Source: Roseomonas sp.
Lineage (GTDB): Bacteria > Pseudomonadota > Alphaproteobacteria > Acetobacterales > Acetobacteraceae
Reading direction: 5' to 3'
NCBI GenBank assembly: GCA_020249435.1
Contig: JADCFQ010000030.1
Coordinates: forward strand, 27,531 to 91,530
Length of the DNA stretch: 64,000 nucleotides
The notes below the pieces were generated by a model, which was not told where the DNA came from, made no database searches, and was given only the letters and a program-made list of their open reading frames with translations. The position numbers were made by a program, and so were the translations under genes. Within the stretch, counting starts at the first letter, position 1. The number at the start of each line of letters is the position of its first letter. Below are positions 17,402 through 25,769 of the stretch, piece by piece.

Positions 17402-18343
17402 ATGGCCGGCTACACCCGCACTGTCATCCTGCTTGCCGCGCTGACCGCGTTGTTTGGCGTGATCGGCCTGATGATCGGGGGGGAGCAAGGCATGATCATG
17501 GCGTTGCTTTTCGCCGGGGGCATGAACCTCTTTTCCTGGTGGAATAGCGATAAGATGGTGCTGCGGATGCACAATGCCCAGCCCATCAGCCAACAGGAAG
17601 CGCCCAGGCTTTACGACATGACCGCGCAACTTGCCGCCAATGCGGGCCTGCCCATGCCGGCGCTTTATGTCATTCACGAAGAACAGCCCAATGCCTTCGC
17701 CACCGGGCGCAATCCGCAAAACGCGGCGGTTGCCGTGAATACCGGCCTTTTGGACATGCTTTCTGAGGAGGAAGTGGCCGGCGTGATTGCGCATGAATTG
17801 GCGCATATCAAGAATCGCGACACGCTGGTCATGACCGTCACGGCGAGCATTGCCGGCGCCATTTCGGCACTCGCGCAATTCGGCATGATGTTCAGCCGCA
17901 GCCGAAATCAGCAAGGCCAAAACCCCTTCGGCCCCATCGGAATGCTGTTGATGGTGATTCTGGCACCTATTGCAGCCGCCATCGTGCAGATGGCCATCAG
18001 CCGGTCACGTGAATACGAGGCCGACAGGATGGGCGCCGAGATTTGCGGCCAACCCATGGCTCTGGCCGGCGCGCTGCAGAAATTGGAATATTACGCCCAT
18101 CAGCGCGTGAACCAGCGGGCCGAGGCCAATCCCGCCACCGCGCATATGTTCATCATCAACCCGCTATCGGGGGCGCGCATGGATAATCTTTTTTCGACCC
18201 ATCCGCGCACGGCAAACCGCGTGGCGGCACTGGAAAAACTGGCTGCCAGCATGGGGGCAGTGCCGGGGCATGGCGCCTGGGGTGGCAGCTCCGTCCCGCC
18301 CATCGGCAAGCCACCGCCAGCACGGCGCGGGCCTTGGGGTTAA
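17402..18343 (+). CDS. htpX: Protease HtpX
   Basis: 313-residue inner-membrane M48 zinc metalloprotease that degrades misfolded membrane proteins. Two N-terminal transmembrane segments (about 6-26 and 30-45) precede the catalytic motif HELAH (His131, Glu132, His135), and the third zinc ligand is the Glu in [12 protein letters not shown]. Two more hydrophobic segments lie near 148-165 and 178-200, as usual for HtpX. The ATG follows aaaggcgcct. It is divergent from the DUF1674 gene. In many bacteria htpX is envelope- or heat-stress controlled; no such promoter was identified. Confidence 0.96.
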   Translation: MAGYTRTVILLAALTALFGVIGLMIGGEQGMIMALLFAGGMNLFSWWNSDKMVLRMHNAQPISQQEAPRLYDMTAQLAANAGLPMPALYVIHEEQPNAFATGRNPQNAAVAVNTGLLDMLSEEEVAGVIAHELAHIKNRDTLVMTVTASIAGAISALAQFGMMFSRSRNQQGQNPFGPIGMLLMVILAPIAAAIVQMAISRSREYEADRMGAEICGQPMALAGALQKLEYYAHQRVNQRAEANPATAHMFIINPLSGARMDNLFSTHPRTANRVAALEKLAASMGAVPGHGAWGGSSVPPIGKPPPARRGPWG

Positions 18344-18381
18344 CGCTGGCAGTCCCGGCCTGGGGCGGCTAGAATGCGCCT

Positions 18382-19002
18382 ATGAAGACCCTGACGCGCC
18401 TGCTCCCTTTGGCTGTGATCGCTTTGGTGCTCACGGAAGCCAGCCCCGCCGCCGCACAATTCGCAGCGCCACCTGGGCAGCCAGGTGCTGCGCCGCCTCG
18501 CCCCCCTGCCCTGCCCGGCCTTGCCGCGCGCCGCGCGCCAGAGCCCATTGCAGCGGATGAAAACGCCAATCTTTCACCGACGCCGGCGTTGTTTGACGCC
18601 ATCACGCGCGGCGATCTGGCGGCGGCCCGTGATGCGGTCAATCGCGGCGCGGATTTAAATGGCCGCAACGCGCTTGGCCTGACGCCCACGGATTGGGCGG
18701 TGGATCAGGGGCGCAATGACATCCTGTTCTATTTGCTCTCGGCCCGCGGCATGGCCGGCAGTTCCGGCCCAACGAGTGCGCGCAGCGCTGCCGCAGCCCG
18801 CGCCGAGCAGGAACGCGCTGAACGTGCCGCGCAGCAGGAAGCGCTGCGCCTTTCACGCCAGGCCGCGGCTCAGGGCGCGCGCGCGCCGAGTGTTTCCATC
18901 AGGCCCAGGCTTTTCGCCAATGATGGCGGCGCAGCGCAATTGGAATCGGGCTTCCTTGGCTTTGATGCCGGGCGCCCAGGTGGCGCGCGCCGCGGCGGCT
19001 GA
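18382..19002 (+). CDS. Secreted ankyrin-repeat-like protein
   Basis: 206 residues with a clear signal peptide (MKTLTRLLPLAVIALVLTEA then ASPAAAQ). A proline-rich linker leads to one ankyrin-like unit at about 66-112 (ALFDAITRGDLAAARDAVNR, GADLNGRNALGLTPTDWAVD, GRNDILFYLLSARG). The rest is a coiled-coil-like Ala/Glu/Arg stretch (about 131-158) and a disordered Gly/Arg tail. It is probably a periplasmic protein of unknown role. The hydrolase start lies 1 bp after its stop, so the two are likely co-expressed. Confidence 0.75.
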   Translation: MKTLTRLLPLAVIALVLTEASPAAAQFAAPPGQPGAAPPRPPALPGLAARRAPEPIAADENANLSPTPALFDAITRGDLAAARDAVNRGADLNGRNALGLTPTDWAVDQGRNDILFYLLSARGMAGSSGPTSARSAAAARAEQERAERAAQQEALRLSRQAAAQGARAPSVSIRPRLFANDGGAAQLESGFLGFDAGRPGGARRGG

Positions 19003-19003
19003 A

Positions 19004-19894
19004 ATGGTGTTTTTTGAAGGCTTCACGCTGGAAACACGTGAAGCCGATGGGCAGAGCATCCGGCTCCGCCGCGCGGGTTCCGGCCCGCCGCTTTTGCTGC
19101 TGCATGGCAATCCACAAACGCATGCCATGTGGCATCGCATGGCGCCGATCCTCGCGCGTGATTTCACCGTGATTGCGCCCGATCTGCGCGGCTATGGGTT
19201 TTCATCCAAGCCCGCTGTCAGCGCCGATCATGCGCCCTATGCCAAACGCGAAATGGCTGCCGATATGGTGGCGCTGATGGCCGGGATTGGCTTTCCGCAA
19301 TTCCAGATTGTTGCGCATGATCGCGGTGCGCGGGTGGCGCATCGCCTGGCGCTGGATACGCCGGAAGCGGTGAAACGGCTTTGCGTCCTGGATATCATTC
19401 CAACGCTTGAACATTTTGAACGCGCCGATATGGCCTTCGGCCTTGGCTATTATCATTGGTTCTGGCTGGCGCAGCCGCATGATCGGCCCGAACGCATGAT
19501 CCTGCGCGATATCGAAGATTGGTTTGACCTGCATACATCGCGCGAACCCAAGGACAAATCCTTCTTCCACCCGGAAGCGCGCGCGGATTATTTGGCAGCA
19601 CTCCATCTGCCCGGCACGGTCGCCGCGATTTGTGAGGATTACCGCGCTGCCACCACGATTGATCTTGACCATGACCGCGCATCACGCGCGGCGGGGCAGA
19701 AAATCTCCTGCCCGCTACTCGCACTTTGGGGTGCCAAGGGCAGCATCCCCAAATGGTATGACGCGCTTACGATTTGGCGCGATTACGCCGCTGGCCCGGT
19801 GACCGGCGGCGCAGTCGCTTCAGGGCATTATTTGGCAGAGGAAGCGCCGGGGGAAGTCCTTGGCTGGCTCAAGGATTTTCTGCGTCGTCAATGA
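19004..19894 (+). CDS. Alpha/beta hydrolase, fluoroacetate-dehalogenase-like
   Basis: 296-residue cytoplasmic alpha/beta hydrolase. The nucleophile motif is AHDRGARV (Asp106), and an Asp nucleophile is typical of haloalkane and haloacetate dehalogenases rather than esterases. YYHWFWLAQ (His151, Trp152) resembles the halide pocket of fluoroacetate dehalogenase, and GHYLAEEAPGEV carries the catalytic His near 275. The oxyanion segment is LLHGNPQTHAMW. The ATG at 19004 was chosen by the conserved MVFFEGF start and close spacing to the upstream stop. Dehalogenation is a family-based prediction; epoxide hydrolysis is the main alternative. Confidence 0.88.
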   Translation: MVFFEGFTLETREADGQSIRLRRAGSGPPLLLLHGNPQTHAMWHRMAPILARDFTVIAPDLRGYGFSSKPAVSADHAPYAKREMAADMVALMAGIGFPQFQIVAHDRGARVAHRLALDTPEAVKRLCVLDIIPTLEHFERADMAFGLGYYHWFWLAQPHDRPERMILRDIEDWFDLHTSREPKDKSFFHPEARADYLAALHLPGTVAAICEDYRAATTIDLDHDRASRAAGQKISCPLLALWGAKGSIPKWYDALTIWRDYAAGPVTGGAVASGHYLAEEAPGEVLGWLKDFLRRQ

Positions 19895-20685
19895 GTGCTG
19901 CGCGGGTATTGCAGCACCAATACCTCACCACCTTCAGCACCCGCAGTGATATCCAGCGCCGCTTCATCTGCGCTGACGAATAGCGCGGCCAAGCGATCAA
20001 GCGTCTTGCCTTTGTGCAGAATGCTCCCGGCAGCAACGATCATGGATTGCCCCGCACCGGTGGCGGGATCGGGCGCCGTGATGCTTCCATGCGGCGGAAT
20101 GCGCAGCATGAAAATGCCAAGCCCATCTTCTTCGGCCAGCACGGTTTCTGATACGGCGTCACGCCGCGCGGAGAGCGCTTCGGTGTTGCTCGGCAGAATG
20201 GGATCGGCCAGCACATAGCGCTTCGGGCCTTTCACCATGCGGTCGCGGGCAGCCGGCAGGAAATGCGCGCCGGTACTATCCGCACTGGCGCGGAGCGTGA
20301 AGTATTTCAGCCCACCATCACCGGGCGTGATCGGCCCATAACCCGTACAGGCGCCGGCGAAATGCGCCATGATCGGCCCAACATCATGCCGGCCAATGCG
20401 CCCACCACCATCCACCACCACCTGAAACTGATCCACGAAATGAAAATGCGGATGCACAATGGCATTCGGTTCCTGTTCCACCAGAAAGGCTTGCGGCGGT
20501 CTGATCTCACCCGGCGCGGGCGGGATGAAGACCTCGGCATTCATCACGTTCGGGTCAACGGAATTGGAGGATTTCGGCGATGGCGGCGGGCCGAAATAAT
20601 CCGTCCGCCAAATCCGCCCACCGCCCGGCGCATTGCGCGCGAAACGTGTCGGGGCCGCCAGGGCCAGGGCATTTGCATAAATCAT
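19888..20685 (-). CDS. Cupin-like protein of unknown function
   Basis: 265 residues beginning MIYANALALAAPTRFARN. A cupin-like strand set appears at HPHFHFVDQFQVVVDGGGRI, with three His residues positioned for metal binding; a second half (GLGIFMLRIPPHGSITAPDP) suggests a bicupin. The start at 20685 was preferred to 20778 because the extension is Arg-rich with no domain character. The 3' end overlaps the convergent hydrolase by 7 bp. A dioxygenase or isomerase activity would be typical of the fold, but no substrate can be named. Confidence 0.65.
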   Translation of the reverse strand: MIYANALALAAPTRFARNAPGGGRIWRTDYFGPPPSPKSSNSVDPNVMNAEVFIPPAPGEIRPPQAFLVEQEPNAIVHPHFHFVDQFQVVVDGGGRIGRHDVGPIMAHFAGACTGYGPITPGDGGLKYFTLRASADSTGAHFLPAARDRMVKGPKRYVLADPILPSNTEALSARRDAVSETVLAEEDGLGIFMLRIPPHGSITAPDPATGAGQSMIVAAGSILHKGKTLDRLAALFVSADEAALDITAGAEGGEVLVLQYPRSTH

Positions 20686-20792
20686 CCGCTGCCACTCCCG
20701 CTTCCTGCCAATCCTGCCCGGCCTGTTGCGAAGGCCAGCCGAATGCCGCCATAGTCTAACATCCGAAAGGCGCCACAAAGCAAGGCGCCATC

Positions 20793-21806
20793 ATGGGGGG
20801 AAAGCAAATGTGGGCATTCCGGGGCCATCGCCGTGTCATTTTCGCGCTGTCGGCATTGTTGTTGGGATTGGCAGCGCCTTCGTTGCCATCAGCGCAAGCA
20901 CAGGAATGGCCCAATCGGCCGATCCGCATTCTGGTAGGCTTCCCACCCGGTCAGGCGACGGATGTGATTGCGCGGCTGCTGGCCGAACGGCTTACGGAAA
21001 ACCCCGGCTGGTCCATGTTGATTGACAATCGCCCAGGCCAGGGCGGCAGCCTTGCCGCCGCGCAGGCCGCGCAATCCGCCCCCGATGGCCATACGCTGCT
21101 GCTAAGCGCGACGGCGCCGCTGGCGACCAACCCAAACCTCTATGCCAATGTCGGCTATGACCCGCGGCGTGATTTCGCGCCAATCAGCCTGGTTGCCAAT
21201 CTTCCCTTTGTGCTCTTCGTCAACAACAATGTCGCGGCGCGCAATGTCGCGGAGCTGATTGCGCTGGCCAAGGCGCGCCCGGGGCAATTGACTTACGCAA
21301 CTTCGGGCAATGGCACGACTTCACATCTGATTACCATGATGTTCGCGCGTGCCGCCGGCGGGCTTGAATTGACGCATGTGCCCTATCGCGGAGGCGCGCC
21401 AGCGCTGACCGATCTGCTGGCCGGGCGCATTGATATCATGATCGATACCGAGCTTTTCGCCCTGCCCCATATTCGCGAAGGTCGCGTGCGCGCACTTGCC
21501 GTGACGACTGCGCAGCGCACCGCCTTGCAGCCGGACTTGCCAAGCCTTGCAGAAACAGGGCTTGCGGGATTTGACGCCGCCGCTTGGCTTGGCTTGGTTG
21601 CGCCAGCGGGCACGCCAAGGCCGATTGTTGAAAGGCTCAATCGTGAATTGCACCGCATCCTGGCGGAACCCGCAACGCGGGACAGGCTTTCTGGCCTTGG
21701 CGCACAGGTCATGACCAGCACGCCGGATGATTTCTTGGGCTTCATGCGGAGCGAATATGTCAAATGGGGCAATGCGGTGCGCGAAAACAATGTGAAGCTG
21801 GATTGA
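20793..21806 (+). CDS. Tripartite tricarboxylate transporter (Bug) substrate-binding protein
   Basis: 337-residue Bug/TctC-family periplasmic protein. The signal peptide runs to about residue 36 ([21 protein letters not shown]). Landmarks are [60 protein letters not shown] and a C-terminal [22 protein letters not shown] departs from the usual GFPPGGATD by Gln for Gly in the ligand loop. It precedes rubredoxin by 7 bp. No membrane components are nearby. Confidence 0.92.
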   Translation: MGGKQMWAFRGHRRVIFALSALLLGLAAPSLPSAQAQEWPNRPIRILVGFPPGQATDVIARLLAERLTENPGWSMLIDNRPGQGGSLAAAQAAQSAPDGHTLLLSATAPLATNPNLYANVGYDPRRDFAPISLVANLPFVLFVNNNVAARNVAELIALAKARPGQLTYATSGNGTTSHLITMMFARAAGGLELTHVPYRGGAPALTDLLAGRIDIMIDTELFALPHIREGRVRALAVTTAQRTALQPDLPSLAETGLAGFDAAAWLGLVAPAGTPRPIVERLNRELHRILAEPATRDRLSGLGAQVMTSTPDDFLGFMRSEYVKWGNAVRENNVKLD

Positions 21807-21813
21807 TTGCGCA

Positions 21814-21996
21814 ATGACCGAGGCTGCTTTTCAAGTATGGGAATGCGCGCTTTGCGGCTTCATTTATGATGAGGCGAAAGGCGCGCCGGAAGAAGGGCTC
21901 GCCCCCGGCACACGCTGGGCGGATGTGCCGGAAGATTGGACCTGCCCCGATTGCGCCGCGAGCAAGGCGGATTTTGAAATGCGGTTGAAGGGTTAA
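21814..21996 (+). CDS. Rubredoxin
   Basis: 60-residue single-iron electron carrier. The iron ligands are Cys11 and Cys14 ([11 protein letters not shown]) and Cys44 and Cys47 (DWTCPDC), with the standard [11 protein letters not shown] segment between them. It starts 7 bp after the Bug gene and may be read from its promoter. A partner (for example an alkane or other hydroxylase, or a rubredoxin reductase) is not encoded nearby. A small cytoplasmic electron-transfer role is certain only by family. Confidence 0.96.
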   Translation: MTEAAFQVWECALCGFIYDEAKGAPEEGLAPGTRWADVPEDWTCPDCAASKADFEMRLKG

Positions 21997-22010
21997 TGCC
22001 TTAAGCGTTT

Positions 22011-23012
22011 TCAGGCGCGCGCGAGAAACGCCCTTAACCGGAAAGCAGCTTCCGCATTTACCGCACCTTCCGGCATTTCGCCCCGCGCGAGGGCCGCGAT
22101 TTGGTGCACCGTATCCATGGCTTGGTGTTCCATCGCCTCAGGCGTCATGCCGCCGATATGCGGGGTCGCGACCACATCGGCGCGGGCTGCAAGCGCAGGG
22201 TTTGGTCTTTGATCCGCCGCAGTGCCGACATCCATGGCAGCGCCCGCGAGATGCTTGGAGTCGAGCGCCGCCAACAGCGCCGCCTCATCCACCAATTCCC
22301 CGCGCGAGAGATTGATGAAGCGCGCGCCCGGCTTCATGGCTGCAAACGCAGCGGCATTGAAAAGATGCCTGGTCGAGGTATCGGAAATCGCGAGGCACAC
22401 CACAATATCCGATTGCGCCAGCACTTCCGTGAACGACGCTTGCGTGATGCGCGGATCGGTCACCTTGGTGAAGGGGTCCGCCACTGCCACTTGCATGCCC
22501 AGCGCCAGCGCCACTTCGGCCAGGCGCTGACCGATGCGCCCATAGCCAATAATGCCAAGCCGCGCTGCAGATAGCTGCAAGCCCATGCGCCCTTGCGGCA
22601 GACCGCCGGCACGATAGGTGCCGACCATAACGCTGACATCACGCGCCAAATCCACCATGAAGCCCAGCGCCAATTCCACAACCGCATCCACAAAGCCAGG
22701 GGTGGCGCGCGTTACCAATACGCCCGCTGCGCTGGCAGCCGGCACATTGATGGTGGAGATATCCACGGCAACGCGCAGAAAGGCCAAAAGTTCAGGCATG
22801 GCCGCGAAGGTTTCAGGAAGGCCCGGCGTTGCGCGATCCGCCACAATGGCATGGCAGCCGCGCGCCGCTTCGGCCAGGGCAGCGCCGGACAGCACAGTTG
22901 TGCCAGGATTGCGGATAACCTCGGCATACTCAGCCAAGGCCGCGAGCGCGTGCGGGCCGTAATAGCCTTCGAACATTTCTGGTGTGTGTGTGAGAAAAAC
23001 GCGGAGCTTCAT
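22011..23012 (-). CDS. D-2-hydroxyacid dehydrogenase (NAD-binding)
   Basis: 333-residue enzyme of the D-isomer-specific 2-hydroxyacid dehydrogenase family, interconverting 2-oxoacids and D-2-hydroxyacids. The Rossmann motif GIIGYGRIGQRL is near 153-164. Catalytic residues are the Arg of RFINLSRGELVDE (near 238), a Glu near 264 and the His of ATPHIGGMTPEA (near 282). It is last in the lutBC-containing operon, 9 bp behind the BenE-type gene. That context suggests supply or removal of a hydroxyacid such as lactate or glyoxylate/glycerate, but the substrate is not established. Confidence 0.88.
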   Translation of the reverse strand: MKLRVFLTHTPEMFEGYYGPHALAALAEYAEVIRNPGTTVLSGAALAEAARGCHAIVADRATPGLPETFAAMPELLAFLRVAVDISTINVPAASAAGVLVTRATPGFVDAVVELALGFMVDLARDVSVMVGTYRAGGLPQGRMGLQLSAARLGIIGYGRIGQRLAEVALALGMQVAVADPFTKVTDPRITQASFTEVLAQSDIVVCLAISDTSTRHLFNAAAFAAMKPGARFINLSRGELVDEAALLAALDSKHLAGAAMDVGTAADQRPNPALAARADVVATPHIGGMTPEAMEHQAMDTVHQIAALARGEMPEGAVNAEAAFRLRAFLARA

Positions 23013-23021
23013 GAAACCCTC

Positions 23022-24164
23022 CTACTTTCGCCAGCGAGATAGTGCGAGCATCCCGCCACCGGCGAGCAGACCCCAAAACGCGCCACCAATACCAAGAAAC
23101 GCGACACCTGAAGCAGCGATCAAAAAGCAAATCACGGCTGCTTCGCGATCCTTATCATCGCGCACTGCGCCCATCAGTGCGCCGGCAAAGGAACCCAGCA
23201 ATGCAAGCCCGGCGACCGCTTCGATCAGGATCGGTGGTGCCACGGCGACCAAGCCACTCGCCATGCCAGCGGCCAAACCACACGCGGTATAAACCGCCCC
23301 CGCCATGACAGCAGCGGGCCAACGCCGTGCGGGATCAGGCCCGGCGCCATCACCTGCACACATCGCAGCCGTAATGGCAGCAAGGTTTACCGGATGGCCG
23401 CCAAAAGGTGCCGCGAAAAGACTGAAGACTCCCGTGATAGAAAAAAGCGGCCCTGGATCGGGGCGATAATTATTCGCGCTCAATACCGCCATGCCGGGAA
23501 TATTCTGTGACGCCATGGTCACGATAAAAAGCGGTAGTGCCAAACCTGTAATGGCCGTCAGGGAAAAAACTGGCGTCACCCATTCCGGGCTTGGCGCCCA
23601 ATTGCCTTGGGGTATTGGCGCCTCAAGGGCGATGATCACGCCCGCCACAATCACCGCCGCTGGCACCGCCGCAAGCTTGTGCCATCGCCCGGCGATGATC
23701 CATGCAGCGATGATCGCAAGCGCGGCGATTGGTGCTTCCGCCACCGCGCGCACCGGTGCCAGAACAAGGCCAAACAAAATCCCCGCGAGCATGGCGTTGG
23801 CGAGTGAGGCTGGAATCGCCGCAACTGCTCTGCCCAGCGGCTTCCATAATCCTGCCAGGATCAGCAACAAGGCGCAGATGATGAAAGCACCGACTGCTTC
23901 CGCGAAGCCGCCCGCCGGCATGATGGAAGCCGCCATCAGCGCCGCACCAGGTGTGGACCAGGCGCAGCTGATCGGCATGCGCTTCCAAAGCGACAGCAAA
24001 ATCCCGCAAAGCCCCATGGCGATGGAAACCGCCATCAGCCCTGACGCCGCCTGAGAGGGGCTTGCGCCCATCGCCACAAAACCTTGCAGCACCACCGCAA
24101 AGGATGAGGCAAAGCCCACCATCCCCGCCAATAGCCCCGCCGAGATGGCTTGCATGGGCATCAA
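23022..24164 (-). CDS. BenE-family transporter (benzoate/H+ symporter-like)
   Basis: 380-residue membrane protein with about 11-12 hydrophobic segments. BenE/YdcO features include GFASSFAVVLQGFVAMGASPSQAASG near the N-terminus (in two parts), NIPGMAVLSANNYRP mid-protein and FGGHPVNLAAITAAMCAGD after it. BenE members are inner-membrane symporters; benzoate is the known substrate of the type member only. Here it sits between a regulator (4-bp overlap) and the 2-hydroxyacid dehydrogenase, so a small carboxylate substrate is a reasonable inference. Confidence 0.9.
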   Translation of the reverse strand: MMPMQAISAGLLAGMVGFASSFAVVLQGFVAMGASPSQAASGLMAVSIAMGLCGILLSLWKRMPISCAWSTPGAALMAASIMPAGGFAEAVGAFIICALLLILAGLWKPLGRAVAAIPASLANAMLAGILFGLVLAPVRAVAEAPIAALAIIAAWIIAGRWHKLAAVPAAVIVAGVIIALEAPIPQGNWAPSPEWVTPVFSLTAITGLALPLFIVTMASQNIPGMAVLSANNYRPDPGPLFSITGVFSLFAAPFGGHPVNLAAITAAMCAGDGAGPDPARRWPAAVMAGAVYTACGLAAGMASGLVAVAPPILIEAVAGLALLGSFAGALMGAVRDDKDREAAVICFLIAASGVAFLGIGGAFWGLLAGGGMLALSRWRK

Positions 24165-24529
24165 CGTCTTTCCTTCGGCAGTTTATCCAAGGCGGCTTCA
24201 ATATTCGTGATTGCATCCGGCGTCAGTCGGCGAAAATCCCGCGCGAGGCGATTGGCAAGCGCTGTTGCCTCCGGCGAAAGCCCGCCGGTTTCAAGCACCA
24301 CACGCGGATGAGATTGCCGGGCCAGCCGCGCCAATTCCTCGGCGTCATCCCAGATCAGACCGAAGAACTCATTGACCTGATGCACAAGCCCGGCGGATGG
24401 TTGGCCGCGCCGCCCATGTTCCAGCGCTGAGAGATAAGCAGCGGAAACCTGCAAGGCGGCGGCCAAATCCTTGAGCGCCACACCGCGTTCGGCGCGCAAT
24501 GCGCGGAGCCTCGCGCCGAAGGGGGTCAT
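24161..24529 (-). CDS. XRE-family transcriptional regulator
   Basis: 122 residues starting MTPFGARLRALRAERGVALK. The helix-turn-helix lies at about 19-60 (LKDLAAALQVSAAYLSALEH). The C-terminal half is helical (EELARLARQSHPRVVL). The start at 24529 forms an ATGA-type overlap with the Smr gene and gives the canonical HTH_3 beginning; the upstream extension is low-complexity sequence read from the Smr frame. It lies inside the lut operon and may autoregulate it. The inducer is unknown. Confidence 0.87.
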   Translation of the reverse strand: MTPFGARLRALRAERGVALKDLAAALQVSAAYLSALEHGRRGQPSAGLVHQVNEFFGLIWDDAEELARLARQSHPRVVLETGGLSPEATALANRLARDFRRLTPDAITNIEAALDKLPKERR

Positions 24530-25065
24530 TTGCGTCGCCGCAGCATCAGATGCACCGCGCCGGTATTCGCTGCATGCGGATGCGCCGCCGCCAGCAACAG
24601 GCGCCGCATATCCGGCGCATTCAGCCAATGCGGCAATTCACGCCGCAGCACACCCCCTTCCGGCGATGAACCACGGCCAGTGATCACGGCAACACAGCGC
24701 AACCCATCCACGAAAGCATCCTGCAGAAACCCGCGCACCGCATCATGCGCTTCCTGCGCGCGACGACCGTGCAGATCGAGCGTGCGTTCTGGCTTCATGC
24801 GGCCCCGGCGCAAGGCGCGCCAGCGCTTGTCATCCAATCCCGCCGGCGTGACATTCACCTGAATGGGCGGTGGCTGCCAGGCTTGCGGTGCAGTGGACTG
24901 TACCGCTGGCGCGGCTTGCGGCGCAGTGACGACCGGCGGCACATCAACCGGTTCAGGCGGTGGCAAAGCGCGCCCGGGAAGCGGGTCCACACGCGCCACA
25001 TAGGCCTTCCACAGGGCGCGATCCGCGGCACTCAGCGCGCGGGCACGGCGACGCGAAAGGCTCAT
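24526..25065 (-). CDS. Smr-domain protein
   Basis: 179 residues. A Pro/Ala-rich linker (about 30-75) is followed by a Smr/MutS2-type domain: RTLDLHGRRAQEAHDAVRGF, then RCVAVITGRGSSPEGGVLRR and ELPHWLN. The LDLHG and TGRG motifs are the family hallmarks and are associated with nuclease activity on DNA or RNA. The protein is stand-alone, without MutS2 domains. It overlaps lutC and the XRE gene by 4 bp each, so it is embedded in an operon of unrelated metabolic genes. Confidence 0.9.
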   Translation of the reverse strand: MSLSRRRARALSAADRALWKAYVARVDPLPGRALPPPEPVDVPPVVTAPQAAPAVQSTAPQAWQPPPIQVNVTPAGLDDKRWRALRRGRMKPERTLDLHGRRAQEAHDAVRGFLQDAFVDGLRCVAVITGRGSSPEGGVLRRELPHWLNAPDMRRLLLAAAHPHAANTGAVHLMLRRRK

Positions 25066-25766
25066 CCCGGCCGCGCGGCGGGATCATCATCCACCAGAAT
25101 CACATGCAGCTGCCGCGGCCCATGCGCGCCCAATTCCAGCGTCTGTTCAATATCCGCGCTGCGCGATGGGCCTGTCACCAACATGACATTGCGCGGCATG
25201 AAGCCGCCTGTCACCGCATCCTGTCGCTCGGCGCGCAGCATATCCCAGGCATCCTCATATGGACCGGTGATGCGCGATGCGCGGAGCACGACAATTTCAG
25301 TCTCCGCCAGCAGATTGAGCGTGGTCGGGCGCGCGGGATCGGATGGCAGCATCAGCGTGCCGGTTTCCGCAATGCCGGCATAGCCATGCTGGACGGAAAC
25401 CAGATCGCTTGCCTCGGCGCGGCGTGTTTCAAACTCAAGCATCGCGCGATCAGACCAGGGCAGCGCCTGCAATTCCGGATGCGGTGCCATGACAAAACGC
25501 GGCGCGAGGTTTTGTTGCGACAGATATTCTGCCACTGCGCCGGGAATGTCCTTCACATTGGCCACGCGCGTGACGCTGCCGAATTCCTTTTCCACATTGG
25601 CGATGAAAAGTCTGATCTGATCAGGGCGCGGCACGCGCGACCGTGCGGGGATCAAATGCCTGGGCCGCGCGATCATGCGCGCTTCCAGCATCGCACGCTG
25701 ATCCGCCGGCAGAGGCCCGCGCTTCAGGCCGCGACGAATGGCATTCAGGATCGCTTCCTTGCTCAT
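25062..25766 (-). CDS. lutC: LutC/YkgG-type LUD-domain protein
   Basis: 234-residue LUD-domain protein. The core motif GIAETGTLMLPSDPARP is followed by TTLNLLAETEIVVLRASRIT and the C-terminal MLVTGPSRSADIEQTLELGA then HGPRQLHVILVDD, as in LutC/LldG. In LutABC it is a subunit of the iron-sulfur L-lactate dehydrogenase complex. It starts 3 bp after lutB and overlaps the Smr gene by 4 bp. No LutA gene is present in the window. Confidence 0.92.
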   Translation of the reverse strand: MSKEAILNAIRRGLKRGPLPADQRAMLEARMIARPRHLIPARSRVPRPDQIRLFIANVEKEFGSVTRVANVKDIPGAVAEYLSQQNLAPRFVMAPHPELQALPWSDRAMLEFETRRAEASDLVSVQHGYAGIAETGTLMLPSDPARPTTLNLLAETEIVVLRASRITGPYEDAWDMLRAERQDAVTGGFMPRNVMLVTGPSRSADIEQTLELGAHGPRQLHVILVDDDPAARPG

Positions 25767-25769
25767 CGC

